DNA from: Kribbella italica
Lineage (GTDB): Bacteria > Actinomycetota > Actinomycetes > Propionibacteriales > Kribbellaceae
Direction of reading: 5' to 3'
Length of the DNA stretch: 64,000 nt
Assembly (NCBI RefSeq): GCF_014205135.1
Contig: NZ_JACHMY010000001.1
Coordinates: 2,728,001-2,792,000, forward strand
The first letter of the stretch is position 1; every line of letters begins with the position of its first letter. The notes under the pieces are model-generated. The model worked only from the letters and a program-made list of their open reading frames with translations. It did no database searches and was not told the origin of the DNA. The translations under genes were made by a program, and so were the position numbers. Shown piece after piece: positions 18,288-26,114 of the stretch.

Positions 18288-19285
18288 TTGACCACCTGGT
18301 TCCTTCGACGCTGAGGGATGACCGCCGCGGCCACCGCGGCCACGACGATGAGACCCTGGACACCGCCTTGCCAGTACGGGCTGACTCCGACCTGCACCAG
18401 GCCGTTGGTGAGTACCACCACGAGCAGGACGCCGACGGCCGAATGCAGGACGCCACCTCGGCCCCCGGTGAGCAGGGTGCCGCCGACGACCGCGGCAGTG
18501 ATGGCTGAGAAGTCGTAGCCGTCACCGGCCTGGACGAGACCGGCGCCGAGCTGACTGGTCACCATCACACCACCGAGGCCGTAGAACGCGCCCGCGAGGG
18601 TGAAGACCGCGATCTTGTACGGCTGGACCCTGACGCCCGAAAGCGTCAGGACCTCCTCCGCGCCTCCGATCGCGAAGGCGTAGCGACCGAGCCGGGTGTA
18701 CCGCTGGATGAGCCACCCCACCACCAGGCAGGCGGCGGCGATCCAGGTGAGGTAGGAGAATCCGAGCAGGCGCTCGATCGCCCAGCTCTCGAGCATGGTG
18801 TCGGAGATGTTGGGCTGGACGCCGGCGAACAGCAAGGTCGCGACACCGAGCCCGATCGCCGACACCCCCAGCGTGGCCATGAACGACGGCACCTTCAGGA
18901 ACACCAGCGCCAATCCGCTGACGCAGCCGAACGCGGCACCGACCAGCACCGCGACGGCGATCGCGAGGACCCCGAAGTCGTTGTCGTTGCGGTTGTTCGC
19001 CACCAGGAGCGACACGGTCAGGGCCGAGGCGCCCATCACCCCGGCGGCCGACAGGTCGATGGACCCCATCATCAGCACGAACGTGATGCCGCAGGTGACG
19101 ACGGCCAGCACCGCGGCCGCGTCCATGATGTTCTGCACGTTGCCGATGCTGCGGAACTGCGAGCTCAGGGCCGAGAAGACCACGAAGATGACCACCAGGG
19201 CGGCCGGTGGGCCGGCGTCCCGCAACGACACCCGTCGTCGAGGCTGGGAACGAGACGCCGGCGCGACCCGCGTCGTCAGGCTCAC
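18284..19285 (-). CDS. CUT2-type sugar ABC transporter permease (RbsC-like), first permease
   Basis: 333 aa from a GTG at 19285 that overlaps the TGA of the binding-protein gene (GTGA). The open frame extends 39 bp further upstream, but the coupled GTG matches the other junctions of this operon. Family motifs are VTCGITFVLMMGSIDLS (about 85-100) and AAVVGGTLLTGGRGG (about 255-270). About ten transmembrane segments follow a basic cytoplasmic N-terminus containing RRRVS. It pairs with the permease at 15751-16743. Confidence 0.92.
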   Translation of the reverse strand: MSLTTRVAPASRSQPRRRVSLRDAGPPAALVVIFVVFSALSSQFRSIGNVQNIMDAAAVLAVVTCGITFVLMMGSIDLSAAGVMGASALTVSLLVANNRNDNDFGVLAIAVAVLVGAAFGCVSGLALVFLKVPSFMATLGVSAIGLGVATLLFAGVQPNISDTMLESWAIERLLGFSYLTWIAAACLVVGWLIQRYTRLGRYAFAIGGAEEVLTLSGVRVQPYKIAVFTLAGAFYGLGGVMVTSQLGAGLVQAGDGYDFSAITAAVVGGTLLTGGRGGVLHSAVGVLLVVVLTNGLVQVGVSPYWQGGVQGLIVVAAVAAAVIPQRRRNQVVK

Positions 19286-20367
19286 GACAGGGAACCAGCC
19301 ACGCGGTTGAAGACGTTGGCGCACTTGAAGTCGTCCGGATTCGTCTTCGGCTGCTGGAAGTCGGCGACGTTGTCCTTGCTGATGAGGAACTGCTCGGCGA
19401 AGAACGCGCGGTTCTCGGCCGCGATGTCACCCGCCGCCAGCTCGCCGGTGGCGACGCAGTAACCGATCGCCAGGCCGATCCCTCCCTGCCACGGGCCGTC
19501 GCTGGAGACGGTAGCGGTCATGGAGCCGTTCTTGATCGCGGTCAGAGCGTCCGGTACGGCGTCGATGCCGACCACCGCCACCTTCCCGGCCCGGCCGGCC
19601 TGCTGGAGTGCCTCCAGTGCGCCGAGCGCCATGTCGTCGTTGGCGGCCCAGATGCCCTTGACCTTGTCGCCGTGCTTGGTCAGCAGCGTCTTGGTGACCG
19701 CGAGCGCCTCGGCCCGGGAGAAGTTGGCCGCCTGCTGGTCGAGCAGCTTGACGCCGGTGTTCTTCGCGAGGGAAGCCTCGAGGCCTTTGAACCGGTCCTT
19801 GGCGGCTGCCGTGTCGAGGACACCCTGCAGAGCGATGATGCCGCCCGAGCCGCCGATCGCCGTGGCCAGCGCGTCGCCGATCTGCTGGCCCGACTCGACC
19901 CCGTTGTAGGTGATGTGGCTGAGCCACTTGGCGTAGTCGGTCGGCTTGAGGTCGGCCGGCTTGTTCCACTGGGTGACGAGGTAGGCCCCGGCCTGGTCGG
20001 CACCCTTGACGATCGGGGTGGTGTCGGAGTCGCCGTTGGGCAGCACGTTCATCACCAGGCATGACGTGTTGCCGGCCAGGACCTGGCTGATCTGCTCCTG
20101 CTGCTTGGTGGAGTCACCGCCGTACGTCAGACGCTCCTGGGTGAGGCCGACGGACTTGGCGAACGTGTCGCCCCCGGCCAGCCACGAAGCCTCGTAGGGG
20201 TTGGACTCGTTGCGAACCTGGCCCACCAGCTTGACCTCGGACGGTTCGCACTTGCCCGCGTCCGCGGAACTGTTGCCTCCACCGGCCTCCTCGCTGCAAC
20301 CCACGAGCGTGGCGGCGGCCAGTGACAGGCCGATGAGGGCCGCGGCAGGGCGAGAGGTGAACTTCAT
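19282..20367 (-). CDS. Sugar ABC transporter substrate-binding lipoprotein (RbsB-like)
   Basis: 361 aa. The lipobox LVGC (Cys24) gives a membrane-anchored lipoprotein. A low-complexity linker with Gly and Ser leads into a periplasmic-binding-protein type I fold: QQEQISQVLAGN, GVESGQQIGDALA, GIIALQGVLDTAAAKDR, IWAANDDMALGALEAL and VVGIDAVPDAL are family signatures. The mature domain has cysteines at CEPSE and FKCANV near its two ends. It feeds the two permeases downstream. Substrate specificity cannot be read, but kduI/kduD upstream point to a uronate or deoxy-keto sugar acid, or an oligosaccharide containing one. Confidence 0.92.
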   Translation of the reverse strand: MKFTSRPAAALIGLSLAAATLVGCSEEAGGGNSSADAGKCEPSEVKLVGQVRNESNPYEASWLAGGDTFAKSVGLTQERLTYGGDSTKQQEQISQVLAGNTSCLVMNVLPNGDSDTTPIVKGADQAGAYLVTQWNKPADLKPTDYAKWLSHITYNGVESGQQIGDALATAIGGSGGIIALQGVLDTAAAKDRFKGLEASLAKNTGVKLLDQQAANFSRAEALAVTKTLLTKHGDKVKGIWAANDDMALGALEALQQAGRAGKVAVVGIDAVPDALTAIKNGSMTATVSSDGPWQGGIGLAIGYCVATGELAAGDIAAENRAFFAEQFLISKDNVADFQQPKTNPDDFKCANVFNRVAGSLS

Positions 20368-20437
20368 GGTCGTTCCTCGTTTTCTTCGGTGCCGGGGCTC
20401 CGGCGGGGTGGCACGGACGGAAAAGGAGCTGCCGGGG

Positions 20438-21217
20438 TCAGCGGGCCATCCAGCCCCCGTCGACGACGAGGACGTGTCCGTTGACGTAGTCGGCGGCGCC
20501 CGAACTCAGGAACACCACCGACCCGGCGATGTCGGAGGCGGCTCCCCAGCGACCGGCGGGGATGCGCTCGAGGATTGAGCGGGAACGATCGGGGTCTTCC
20601 CGCAGGGCGGTCGTGTTGTCGGTGGCGATGTAGCCGGGCGCGACGGCGTTGACCTGTACGCCGAGCGGGCCCCACTCGTTGGCCAGGGCCTTGGTGATGC
20701 CGGCGACGCCGTGCTTGCTGGCGGCGTACGACGCGACGCGGATCCCGCCCTGGAAGGACAGCAGACTGGCGATGTTGACGATCTTGCCGTGGCCCCGCTC
20801 GGCCATCGGGCCCCCGAACTGCCGGCACAGGAAGAACAGGCCGGTCAGATTGGTGTCCAGCACCCGGTTCCAGGACTCGTGGCTCACCGCCACCGAGTCC
20901 TGGCGGTCGATGATGCCGGCGTTGTTGACCAGGATGTCGACCCGCCGGTCGGCGCTGACTTCGGCTCCGACGCGTACGACGGCCTCGTGGTCGCTGACGT
21001 CGAGGTCGACGACCTCGACGGCACGGCCGAGGTCGGCCACCTGGTCGTAGGTGGAGGACTGACTCTCGGGCCGGCCCAGCAGGACCAGGTCGGCACCCGC
21101 CTGAGCCAGCCCGATGGCGACGGCCTGCCCCAAGCCGCGGCCGGCGCCGGTGACGACGGCGCAGCGGCCGTGGAGGTCGAAGGGCGAGCGGAGTTCGGCG
21201 GCCGTCTGTGTGGTCAC
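20438..21217 (-). CDS. kduD: 2-dehydro-3-deoxy-D-gluconate 5-dehydrogenase (KduD, SDR family)
   Basis: 259 aa. The GTG at 21217 overlaps the kduI stop (GTGA) and is preceded by GGAGG. Rossmann motif TGAGRGLG (23-30), NNAG (98-101), catalytic Ser151, Tyr164 and Lys168 (SYAASKHG). The stretches GGIRVASYAASK, ANEWGPLGVQVNAVAPGY and ILERIPAGRWG, and the ending DYVNGHVLVVDGGW, are nearly those of enterobacterial KduD. The enzyme reduces 2,5-diketo-3-deoxygluconate to 2-keto-3-deoxygluconate in pectin/hyaluronan unsaturated-uronate breakdown, directly after KduI. No KDG kinase or aldolase is in this window, so the lower pathway must be elsewhere. Confidence 0.95.
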   Translation of the reverse strand: MTTQTAAELRSPFDLHGRCAVVTGAGRGLGQAVAIGLAQAGADLVLLGRPESQSSTYDQVADLGRAVEVVDLDVSDHEAVVRVGAEVSADRRVDILVNNAGIIDRQDSVAVSHESWNRVLDTNLTGLFFLCRQFGGPMAERGHGKIVNIASLLSFQGGIRVASYAASKHGVAGITKALANEWGPLGVQVNAVAPGYIATDNTTALREDPDRSRSILERIPAGRWGAASDIAGSVVFLSSGAADYVNGHVLVVDGGWMAR

Positions 21218-22029
21218 AGGTCCTCCAGTGGTACCGGGGTCAGATCGGTGTAGGTGTTGTTCTCGCCGGCCATCGCCCAGATGAAGGCGTACGAACCGGT
21301 GCCTGCGCCCGAATGGACCGACCAGGGTGGTGAGATGACCGCCTCGCGATCCCGTACGACGAGGTGGCGGGTCGCGCCGGGCCGGCCGAGGAAGTGGAAG
21401 ACCCGGTCGGTTTCGGCGAGGTCGACGTACAGGTAGACCTCGGTCCGCCGGTCGTGCAGGTGCGGCGGAAAGGTGTTCCACACCGAGCCGTCGGCGATGA
21501 CGGTGACGCCGAACTGGAGCACCGAGGTCTGCAGCTCCTGACCCCAGGCATACCGGTAGAGGCTGCGCTCGTTGGCGCCTTGCGCCGTACCGAGCGCGAC
21601 CGGCTCGATCGCCGGGTGACTGAGCGCGGTGGTCGGGTAGGTCGCGTGGGCCGGAGCGGAGACGAAGTAGAACGCGGCGTCCGCGCCGGCGAAGGCGACC
21701 TCGCTGCCGCGACCGACGAACAGCCCGTCGAGGTGCTGGAGCTCGAACTTCTCACCGTCGACGAGCACGTGGCCGGGCTGCCCGACGTTGATGATGCCGA
21801 GTTCGCGGCGCTCGAGGTGGAATGCGGTGCCGAGCACGTCCCAGGCCGGCAGCTCGAGCGGGCCGTCGCCGGGAACAGCGCCGCCGACGACCAGCCGGTC
21901 GTCGTGGGTGTATGCCCCGTTCACCTCTCCGGTGCGAAACAGGTTCTGCACGAGGAAGTTCTCCCGCAGGTCCGCATTCGTCGCCGTCTCCACGCTGGAC
22001 GGCGCTGCGGAGTACCGAACTTCGATCAA
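21214..22029 (-). CDS. kduI: 5-dehydro-4-deoxy-D-glucuronate isomerase (KduI)
   Basis: 271 aa, close to the E. coli enzyme. The metal site is complete: His190 and His192 in PPHLHDRR, Glu197 in TEVYLY, His239 in WSVHSG, with the same spacing as the enterobacterial zinc ligands. Other matches are FLERRELGVINIG-like FHLERRELGIINVG and APAHATYPT. It converts 5-keto-4-deoxyuronate (from unsaturated uronate released by lyases or GH88/GH105) to 2,5-diketo-3-deoxygluconate. The start appears to be TTG at 22029 with GAGGAG upstream; no ATG/GTG fits as well. It is the first gene of the operon and probably responds to the divergent IclR regulator. Confidence 0.95.
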   Translation of the reverse strand: MIEVRYSAAPSSVETATNADLRENFLVQNLFRTGEVNGAYTHDDRLVVGGAVPGDGPLELPAWDVLGTAFHLERRELGIINVGQPGHVLVDGEKFELQHLDGLFVGRGSEVAFAGADAAFYFVSAPAHATYPTTALSHPAIEPVALGTAQGANERSLYRYAWGQELQTSVLQFGVTVIADGSVWNTFPPHLHDRRTEVYLYVDLAETDRVFHFLGRPGATRHLVVRDREAVISPPWSVHSGAGTGSYAFIWAMAGENNTYTDLTPVPLEDL

Positions 22030-22084
22030 CGCGCTCTCCTCGCTATCTGAACCACGTTCTGCTACGTGAATTAGGGCAGAAAGT

Positions 22085-22106
22085 ACCTGTGGCTCCGATC
22101 ACAGGT
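22085..22106. promoter_or_regulatory. Inverted repeat A in the kduI-iclR intergenic space
   Basis: ACCTGTG-n8-CACAGGT, perfect 7-bp arms, 56 bp before the kduI start. Its position next to the probable kduI promoter suits an operator for the divergent IclR protein or another dimeric regulator. Confidence 0.45.
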
Positions 22107-22122
22107 CAAGGGGTCGAAGTTG

Positions 22123-22138
22123 GTCCATATATGTGGAC
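22123..22138. promoter_or_regulatory. Inverted repeat B, candidate IclR-family operator
   Basis: GTCCATATATGTGGAC, 14 of 16 positions symmetrical with an A/T-rich core. IclR-family operators are often A/T-centred palindromes of about this length. It lies 60 bp before the iclR start and could also overlap its -10 (TATATG), which would give autoregulation. Confidence 0.5.
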
Positions 22139-22197
22139 AGTGGTGTAGCATCGCGCTGAGCGCGAGTACGCCGCGCCACGATGAACAGGAGGTCTCG

Positions 22198-22989
22198 GTG
22201 GGTACGGAGAAGACGGGGATCAGCAGCTCCACCACCGGACAGGTCAAATCCGCCGCGCGCGTCCTCGACGTCCTCGACGACATCGCCGCTCGCGGGCCCG
22301 GCACCCAACTGCAGCTGGCCAACCGCCTGGGGATTCCGAAGAGCAGTCTGCACGCGCTCCTGCGCACCATGTGCGCTCGCGGCTGGCTGGACACCGACCA
22401 GACCGGCAGCGTCTACCGTCTCGGGATCCACACCTTGACGGTCAGTTCGGCCTACCTCGACGGCGACCCGGTCCTGTCACGCGCGTCCTCGGTGATGGAC
22501 GAGATCGCGGCAGCCACCGAGGAGACGGTGCACCTGGGTCGCCTGGAGGGCTCGGACGTCATCTACACGGCCAAACGCGAATCCAAGCACCCGTTGCGCA
22601 TGCACTCGGCCGTCGGCCGCCGGCTGCCGGCGTACGCCACGTCCCTCGGCCGGGCGATGCTCGCCGAGCAGCCCGAAGCCGTCCGCGACACGCTCATCCC
22701 CCACCAGATCGAGCCCCTCACCGCCCAGGCGACCACGGATCGGGGCGCCCTGCTCGCGATCATCGAGAAGGCCCAACAGGTCGGCTACGCAGAGGAGAGC
22801 GAGGAGTCCTGCCTGGGCGTCCGCTGCTTCGGCGTCGCACTGCCGTTCTCACGCGCCTCGACCGACGCGCTCAGCGTCGCGGTCCCGATCAGCCGCCTCG
22901 ACCAAGCCCGCGAAGACTTCATCATCGAGATGTTGCTGAGCGTGAAAGCCAGACTGTCCGCGCTGCACGACAACAGCATGATGCGCTGA
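22198..22989 (+). CDS. IclR-family transcriptional regulator of the kdu/transport operon
   Basis: 263 aa. The start is the GTG at 22198, five bases after a perfect AGGAGG; an open frame runs 78 bp further upstream but has no such signal and would overlap the candidate operator. The winged helix spans about 15-75 (SAARVLDVLDDIAARG, LQLANRLGIPKSSLHALLRTM). The IclR effector domain follows, with ATSLGRAMLAEQ, RGALLAIIEKAQQVGYA, and the ligand-pocket motif EESCLGVRCFGVALPF. KdgR, the pectin-pathway regulator, is of this family. Divergent placement against kduI supports control by a keto-deoxy-sugar acid, which is inference. It converges on the MFS gene downstream. Confidence 0.92.
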   Translation: MGTEKTGISSSTTGQVKSAARVLDVLDDIAARGPGTQLQLANRLGIPKSSLHALLRTMCARGWLDTDQTGSVYRLGIHTLTVSSAYLDGDPVLSRASSVMDEIAAATEETVHLGRLEGSDVIYTAKRESKHPLRMHSAVGRRLPAYATSLGRAMLAEQPEAVRDTLIPHQIEPLTAQATTDRGALLAIIEKAQQVGYAEESEESCLGVRCFGVALPFSRASTDALSVAVPISRLDQAREDFIIEMLLSVKARLSALHDNSMMR

Positions 22990-23105
22990 CGCTTCGGTCC
23001 AGAAGTCGACGAAGTGGTTCGGCATTTCACGGTCGATGGCGGCAGACAGCCGGTCGGCAGTTGCTGTCTCCGCGGTGGTGCCGGCCGTGATCGCCGCGGC
23101 GTCGA

Positions 23106-24326
23106 TCAGGGCGTTGCGGGCTCCGATCTCCTTGCTCTGAACAGCGCGACTCCGGACGCGCACGCCGCGACCAGGCCGCCCACGCCGGCGACGACGAAGG
23201 TGACGCGGGCGTTGGTGTGTTCGAGGAGGAGACCGCCGAGCACGTAGGAAATGCCGGCGGCCAGGCCGATCGCGCCGTACAGGTTGCCGAAGACGCGGCC
23301 GAGCATGGCGGCCGGTACGACGCGTTGCAGGTGGGTGTTGATCGCGACGTCGAGCGCGGCGATGCCCAGGCCGCGGATGGTCTGCAGTGCGAGCGCGGTC
23401 CAGACCGCCCAGGCGAGGCCGGTGAACAGGTTGCCCGCGCTGCTGATCGCGAACCCGACGACCAGGAGGACCGGCATGCTGAACCTCGGGGCGAAGCGGG
23501 TCAGCAGCGCGTACCCGATGACGAGACCGATCCCGACTCCGGCGTACAGGGTGGCGGCGGCGGAGTCCCCACCGCCGAGCTCGTCCTTCGCGAGGAACAC
23601 CATCGCAACGTCGTCCACCCCGCTGAACGCCACCACGGCGAAGAACCCCAGCCCGATCACCCGGACCGCCTTCGTCTTCCAGATGTAGCCGAGCCCCGCG
23701 CGTGCGTTGTCGATCAGCGACCCGTCCTGGTGCTCCGGACTCGGCGGCAGCGACGGCAGCCTGGCGAGCAGCGCCGCCGACACCAGGAACGTCGCCGCAT
23801 CGATCAGCAGGATCGCCCGTACGTCGAGCACGAGGAACAAGCCTGCCGCGATCAGCGGCCCGATCGCCTCCATCCCGTTCGTTCCCGCACCCAGCGCCGA
23901 GTTCGCCGTCTCCAGTTCCTCGTCCTTGACCAACGCCGGCACCGCACTCCGCGACCCGGCCTGGAAGACTTGGGCCACCACGCCTCGTACCGCCACCAGC
24001 ACCAGCAGCACCGGCAACGGCGGCAGGACGAACGCCATAACCGCCACCAGCCCCGCCTGCAGCAGGTCGCAGGTCACCATCACTTTCCGCAGATCGAACC
24101 TGTCCCCGATGGCCCCCGCCAGAGCCCCGAACAGTCCCGGAGTGAAGTCCCCCGCCAGCAGCAACAGGGCCACCGCCAGCGCGGCCCCCGTGGAAGCCTC
24201 GACGTACAGCAGCAACGCCACAAGCCCGAGCGAGTCCCCCAGAAACGAAACCGACCGGGCCGAGAACAACAGCCCGAACCGCCCGCGCACCACAGCCGTC
24301 ACGGTCACCGCCCTACCTTGACCCAT
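23106..24326 (-). CDS. MFS transporter (EntS / macrolide-efflux-like subfamily)
   Basis: 406 aa with twelve predicted membrane segments. Motifs are GRFGLLFSARSVSFLGDSLG in helix 1, the cytoplasmic loop GAIGDRFDLRKVM between helices 2 and 3 and, in the second half, INTHLQRVVPAAMLGRVFGN, which is typical of the EntS/MFS_3 exporter group. The start chosen is the ATG at 24326 with GGAG four bases upstream; an in-frame GTG at 24374 is possible, as is a GTG a few codons later. Substrate unknown. EntS-type members export siderophores or drugs, which is of interest given the siderophore-like remnants nearby, but there is no operon link. Confidence 0.88.
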   Translation of the reverse strand: MGQGRAVTVTAVVRGRFGLLFSARSVSFLGDSLGLVALLLYVEASTGAALAVALLLLAGDFTPGLFGALAGAIGDRFDLRKVMVTCDLLQAGLVAVMAFVLPPLPVLLVLVAVRGVVAQVFQAGSRSAVPALVKDEELETANSALGAGTNGMEAIGPLIAAGLFLVLDVRAILLIDAATFLVSAALLARLPSLPPSPEHQDGSLIDNARAGLGYIWKTKAVRVIGLGFFAVVAFSGVDDVAMVFLAKDELGGGDSAAATLYAGVGIGLVIGYALLTRFAPRFSMPVLLVVGFAISSAGNLFTGLAWAVWTALALQTIRGLGIAALDVAINTHLQRVVPAAMLGRVFGNLYGAIGLAAGISYVLGGLLLEHTNARVTFVVAGVGGLVAACASGVALFRARRSEPATP

Positions 24327-24380
24327 CCACTCCACCCCCGCAACAGACTTGTACCGCGCGACATCCGCCACCACAGGCGG

Positions 24381-24509
24381 TCAGAAGAGACGCTGCATCC
24401 ACAGAGAACTGATGTATTGCCCGTCCTTCACCGCGTACTCGTGGAACGTGCCCACATCAATGAATCCGAAGTGCCCGCAGGTTCTCGTCGTTGACGATCA
24501 TCGCGCTCA
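24381..24509 (-). pseudogene. GNAT acetyltransferase C-terminal relic, frameshifted
   Basis: The last ~30 codons in one frame read FGFIDVGTFHEYAVKDG followed by QYISSLWMQRLF and a stop, a typical phosphinothricin-acetyltransferase-like C-terminus. Immediately upstream, in a different frame, AMIVNDENLRALRIH resembles the preceding beta-bulge/helix of the same fold. No N-terminal part is recognisable further upstream. It appears to be a decayed fragment left next to the MFS gene. Confidence 0.5.
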
Positions 24510-24648
24510 TTGAGGTACATCAAGAGGTGCGTTGGCGCCCCGCTGCCTCCACTCTCGCGCCGCCGACAGCACCGACCCTCGCGAAACGTGAGACAGTCGA
24601 CGTATACGGCCGCCCCGGGTTCACCCCCGCGGGCACCTTCACCCCGGA

Positions 24649-25950
24649 GTGGACGCCGCCTCATCCAGGCGCGTTTCACCGCTCCCGGTCATCTCGCACC
24701 ACTCCACGCCAGGACCGGGTACACCCACCACCCCACAAGGGAGATCTCCCATTACCGCTACCGCGCTCACGCCGACCCTGGCCGCCCCTCGCACCCTCAC
24801 CGACATCTACGGCCCCGATATCGCCGTCTGCGCACGCCCCGCCCAGGAACCGACGGTTCCGTCGAGCAGGCACCGCAACACCCGCGACGTCCTGTCCGCC
24901 CGCCCCCTCGCCATCGCGGGCGACACCCCCGTCATCACCAGCGCGGGCGGCACTGAACCCAACCTCCTCGCCGCCCTCCGCGACGGCGGCCTGCCCGTCG
25001 GCACCGATCCACGCGAGTTCCGCACCGAGGCCGAGTTCGCCGCCCGCGTCACCGAAGCCCTCAGCGACGGCCTGCTCATGTCCATGGAATACCCGCAGCC
25101 CACGACCCTGTCCCCCGACGAACGCTCCGTGAAGAGCGCCGAACTCGTCGGCTACCTCAACAACAAAGCCAGCATCAGCACCTTCGTCGACCCCCGCTTC
25201 CAGGCCCGCCGCCAGGTCGTCACCATCGACGAGCTCGCCGAAGCCACCCCCGTCGAGAAGTCCTGGGTGCTCAAAGCCGCCACCAACGCCGCTCACGGCG
25301 CCAGCCTCGACGTCTACCTGCACCGAGCCGGGGACCCGGTGATCCTGCCCGCGTTCACCGACCTCCTCACCGAGGTGGTCGTCGAGGAGTACCTGAACAT
25401 CCACCACAACTGGGGCGTGCAGCTCTACGTCGCCGCCGACGGCCGGGCCCGCCTGCTCGCCGTGACCGACCAGCGTATCGATGCCGACGGCGTCTACACC
25501 GGCGGCCGCTTCGGGCTCATCGTCCCCCTGCCCGCCGACCTGCTCACCGAATGCCTGGCGATCGCCCAGCGCGCCGCCGACGTCGGCTACCGCGGCATGT
25601 GCAGCCTCGACTGCGCCCAGACCCACGACGGCAGACTCGTCATGCTCGACCTCAACTTCCGCATCACCAGCGGATCCATCCCGCTGCTGGCGCTGCACAC
25701 CATCCGCCCCGACGCCCTGGACCGTCCGTCGGAGTCGACGAAACTCACCACCTCCGCATCCATCGCCGCACTGCTGGCCGCGCTGCGCCCCGCGCTGCAG
25801 CGCGGAGGGCTCATCGTCACCGGCGGCCACGACCCCCGCCGCACCGACAACACGATCAACCAGACCACGCTACACCTGATCGTCTTCGGCGACGATCATG
25901 ACGAAGTCACCACCCGCCGCACCAAACTCGAAGCCTTGTACAACCACTGA
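24649..25950 (+). CDS. ATP-grasp ligase-like protein (PGM1-related)
   Basis: Up to 433 aa. Residues of about 150-400 look like an ATP-grasp fold: KSAELVGYLNNKASI (a usual approach to the ATP lid), EKSWVLKAATNAAHGASLD, VVVEEYLNIHHNWGVQLY and the metal-binding end LVMLDLNFRITSGS. PGM1-like ligases join amino acids or peptides using ATP, giving an acyl-phosphate intermediate; the acceptor here is unknown and no precursor peptide is visible nearby. The start is uncertain. The GTG at 24649 has a poor ribosome-binding site, while a good one (AAGGGAG, ~24738-24744) precedes an ATT at 24751, so a rare ATT start or a mutated ATG is possible. The first ~50 residues are low complexity, consistent with the later start. 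Confidence 0.6.
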   Translation: MDAASSRRVSPLPVISHHSTPGPGTPTTPQGRSPITATALTPTLAAPRTLTDIYGPDIAVCARPAQEPTVPSSRHRNTRDVLSARPLAIAGDTPVITSAGGTEPNLLAALRDGGLPVGTDPREFRTEAEFAARVTEALSDGLLMSMEYPQPTTLSPDERSVKSAELVGYLNNKASISTFVDPRFQARRQVVTIDELAEATPVEKSWVLKAATNAAHGASLDVYLHRAGDPVILPAFTDLLTEVVVEEYLNIHHNWGVQLYVAADGRARLLAVTDQRIDADGVYTGGRFGLIVPLPADLLTECLAIAQRAADVGYRGMCSLDCAQTHDGRLVMLDLNFRITSGSIPLLALHTIRPDALDRPSESTKLTTSASIAALLAALRPALQRGGLIVTGGHDPRRTDNTINQTTLHLIVFGDDHDEVTTRRTKLEALYNH

Positions 25951-26114
25951 CGCGGACGCCGCGCGCGTTGCCAACGGCATCCCGCCTTCCCTCACCCGAG
26001 GAGCGTCCACAAATCGCAGCGGAACTTCGGATCTCGTCGGCTCCGCGGCAACTGGGCCCTCAACCTGCACAACGAACTCCACGGAAGCGGCCTGTACGCC
26101 GTACACCGTGCCGA

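Noticed and set aside
22990..23163. Protein-like leftward sequence (ARNALIDAAAITAGTT, RLSAAIDREMPNHFVDFW) between iclR and the MFS gene
   Set aside because: No start, no recognised family, and it overlaps the 3' ends of two convergent genes.
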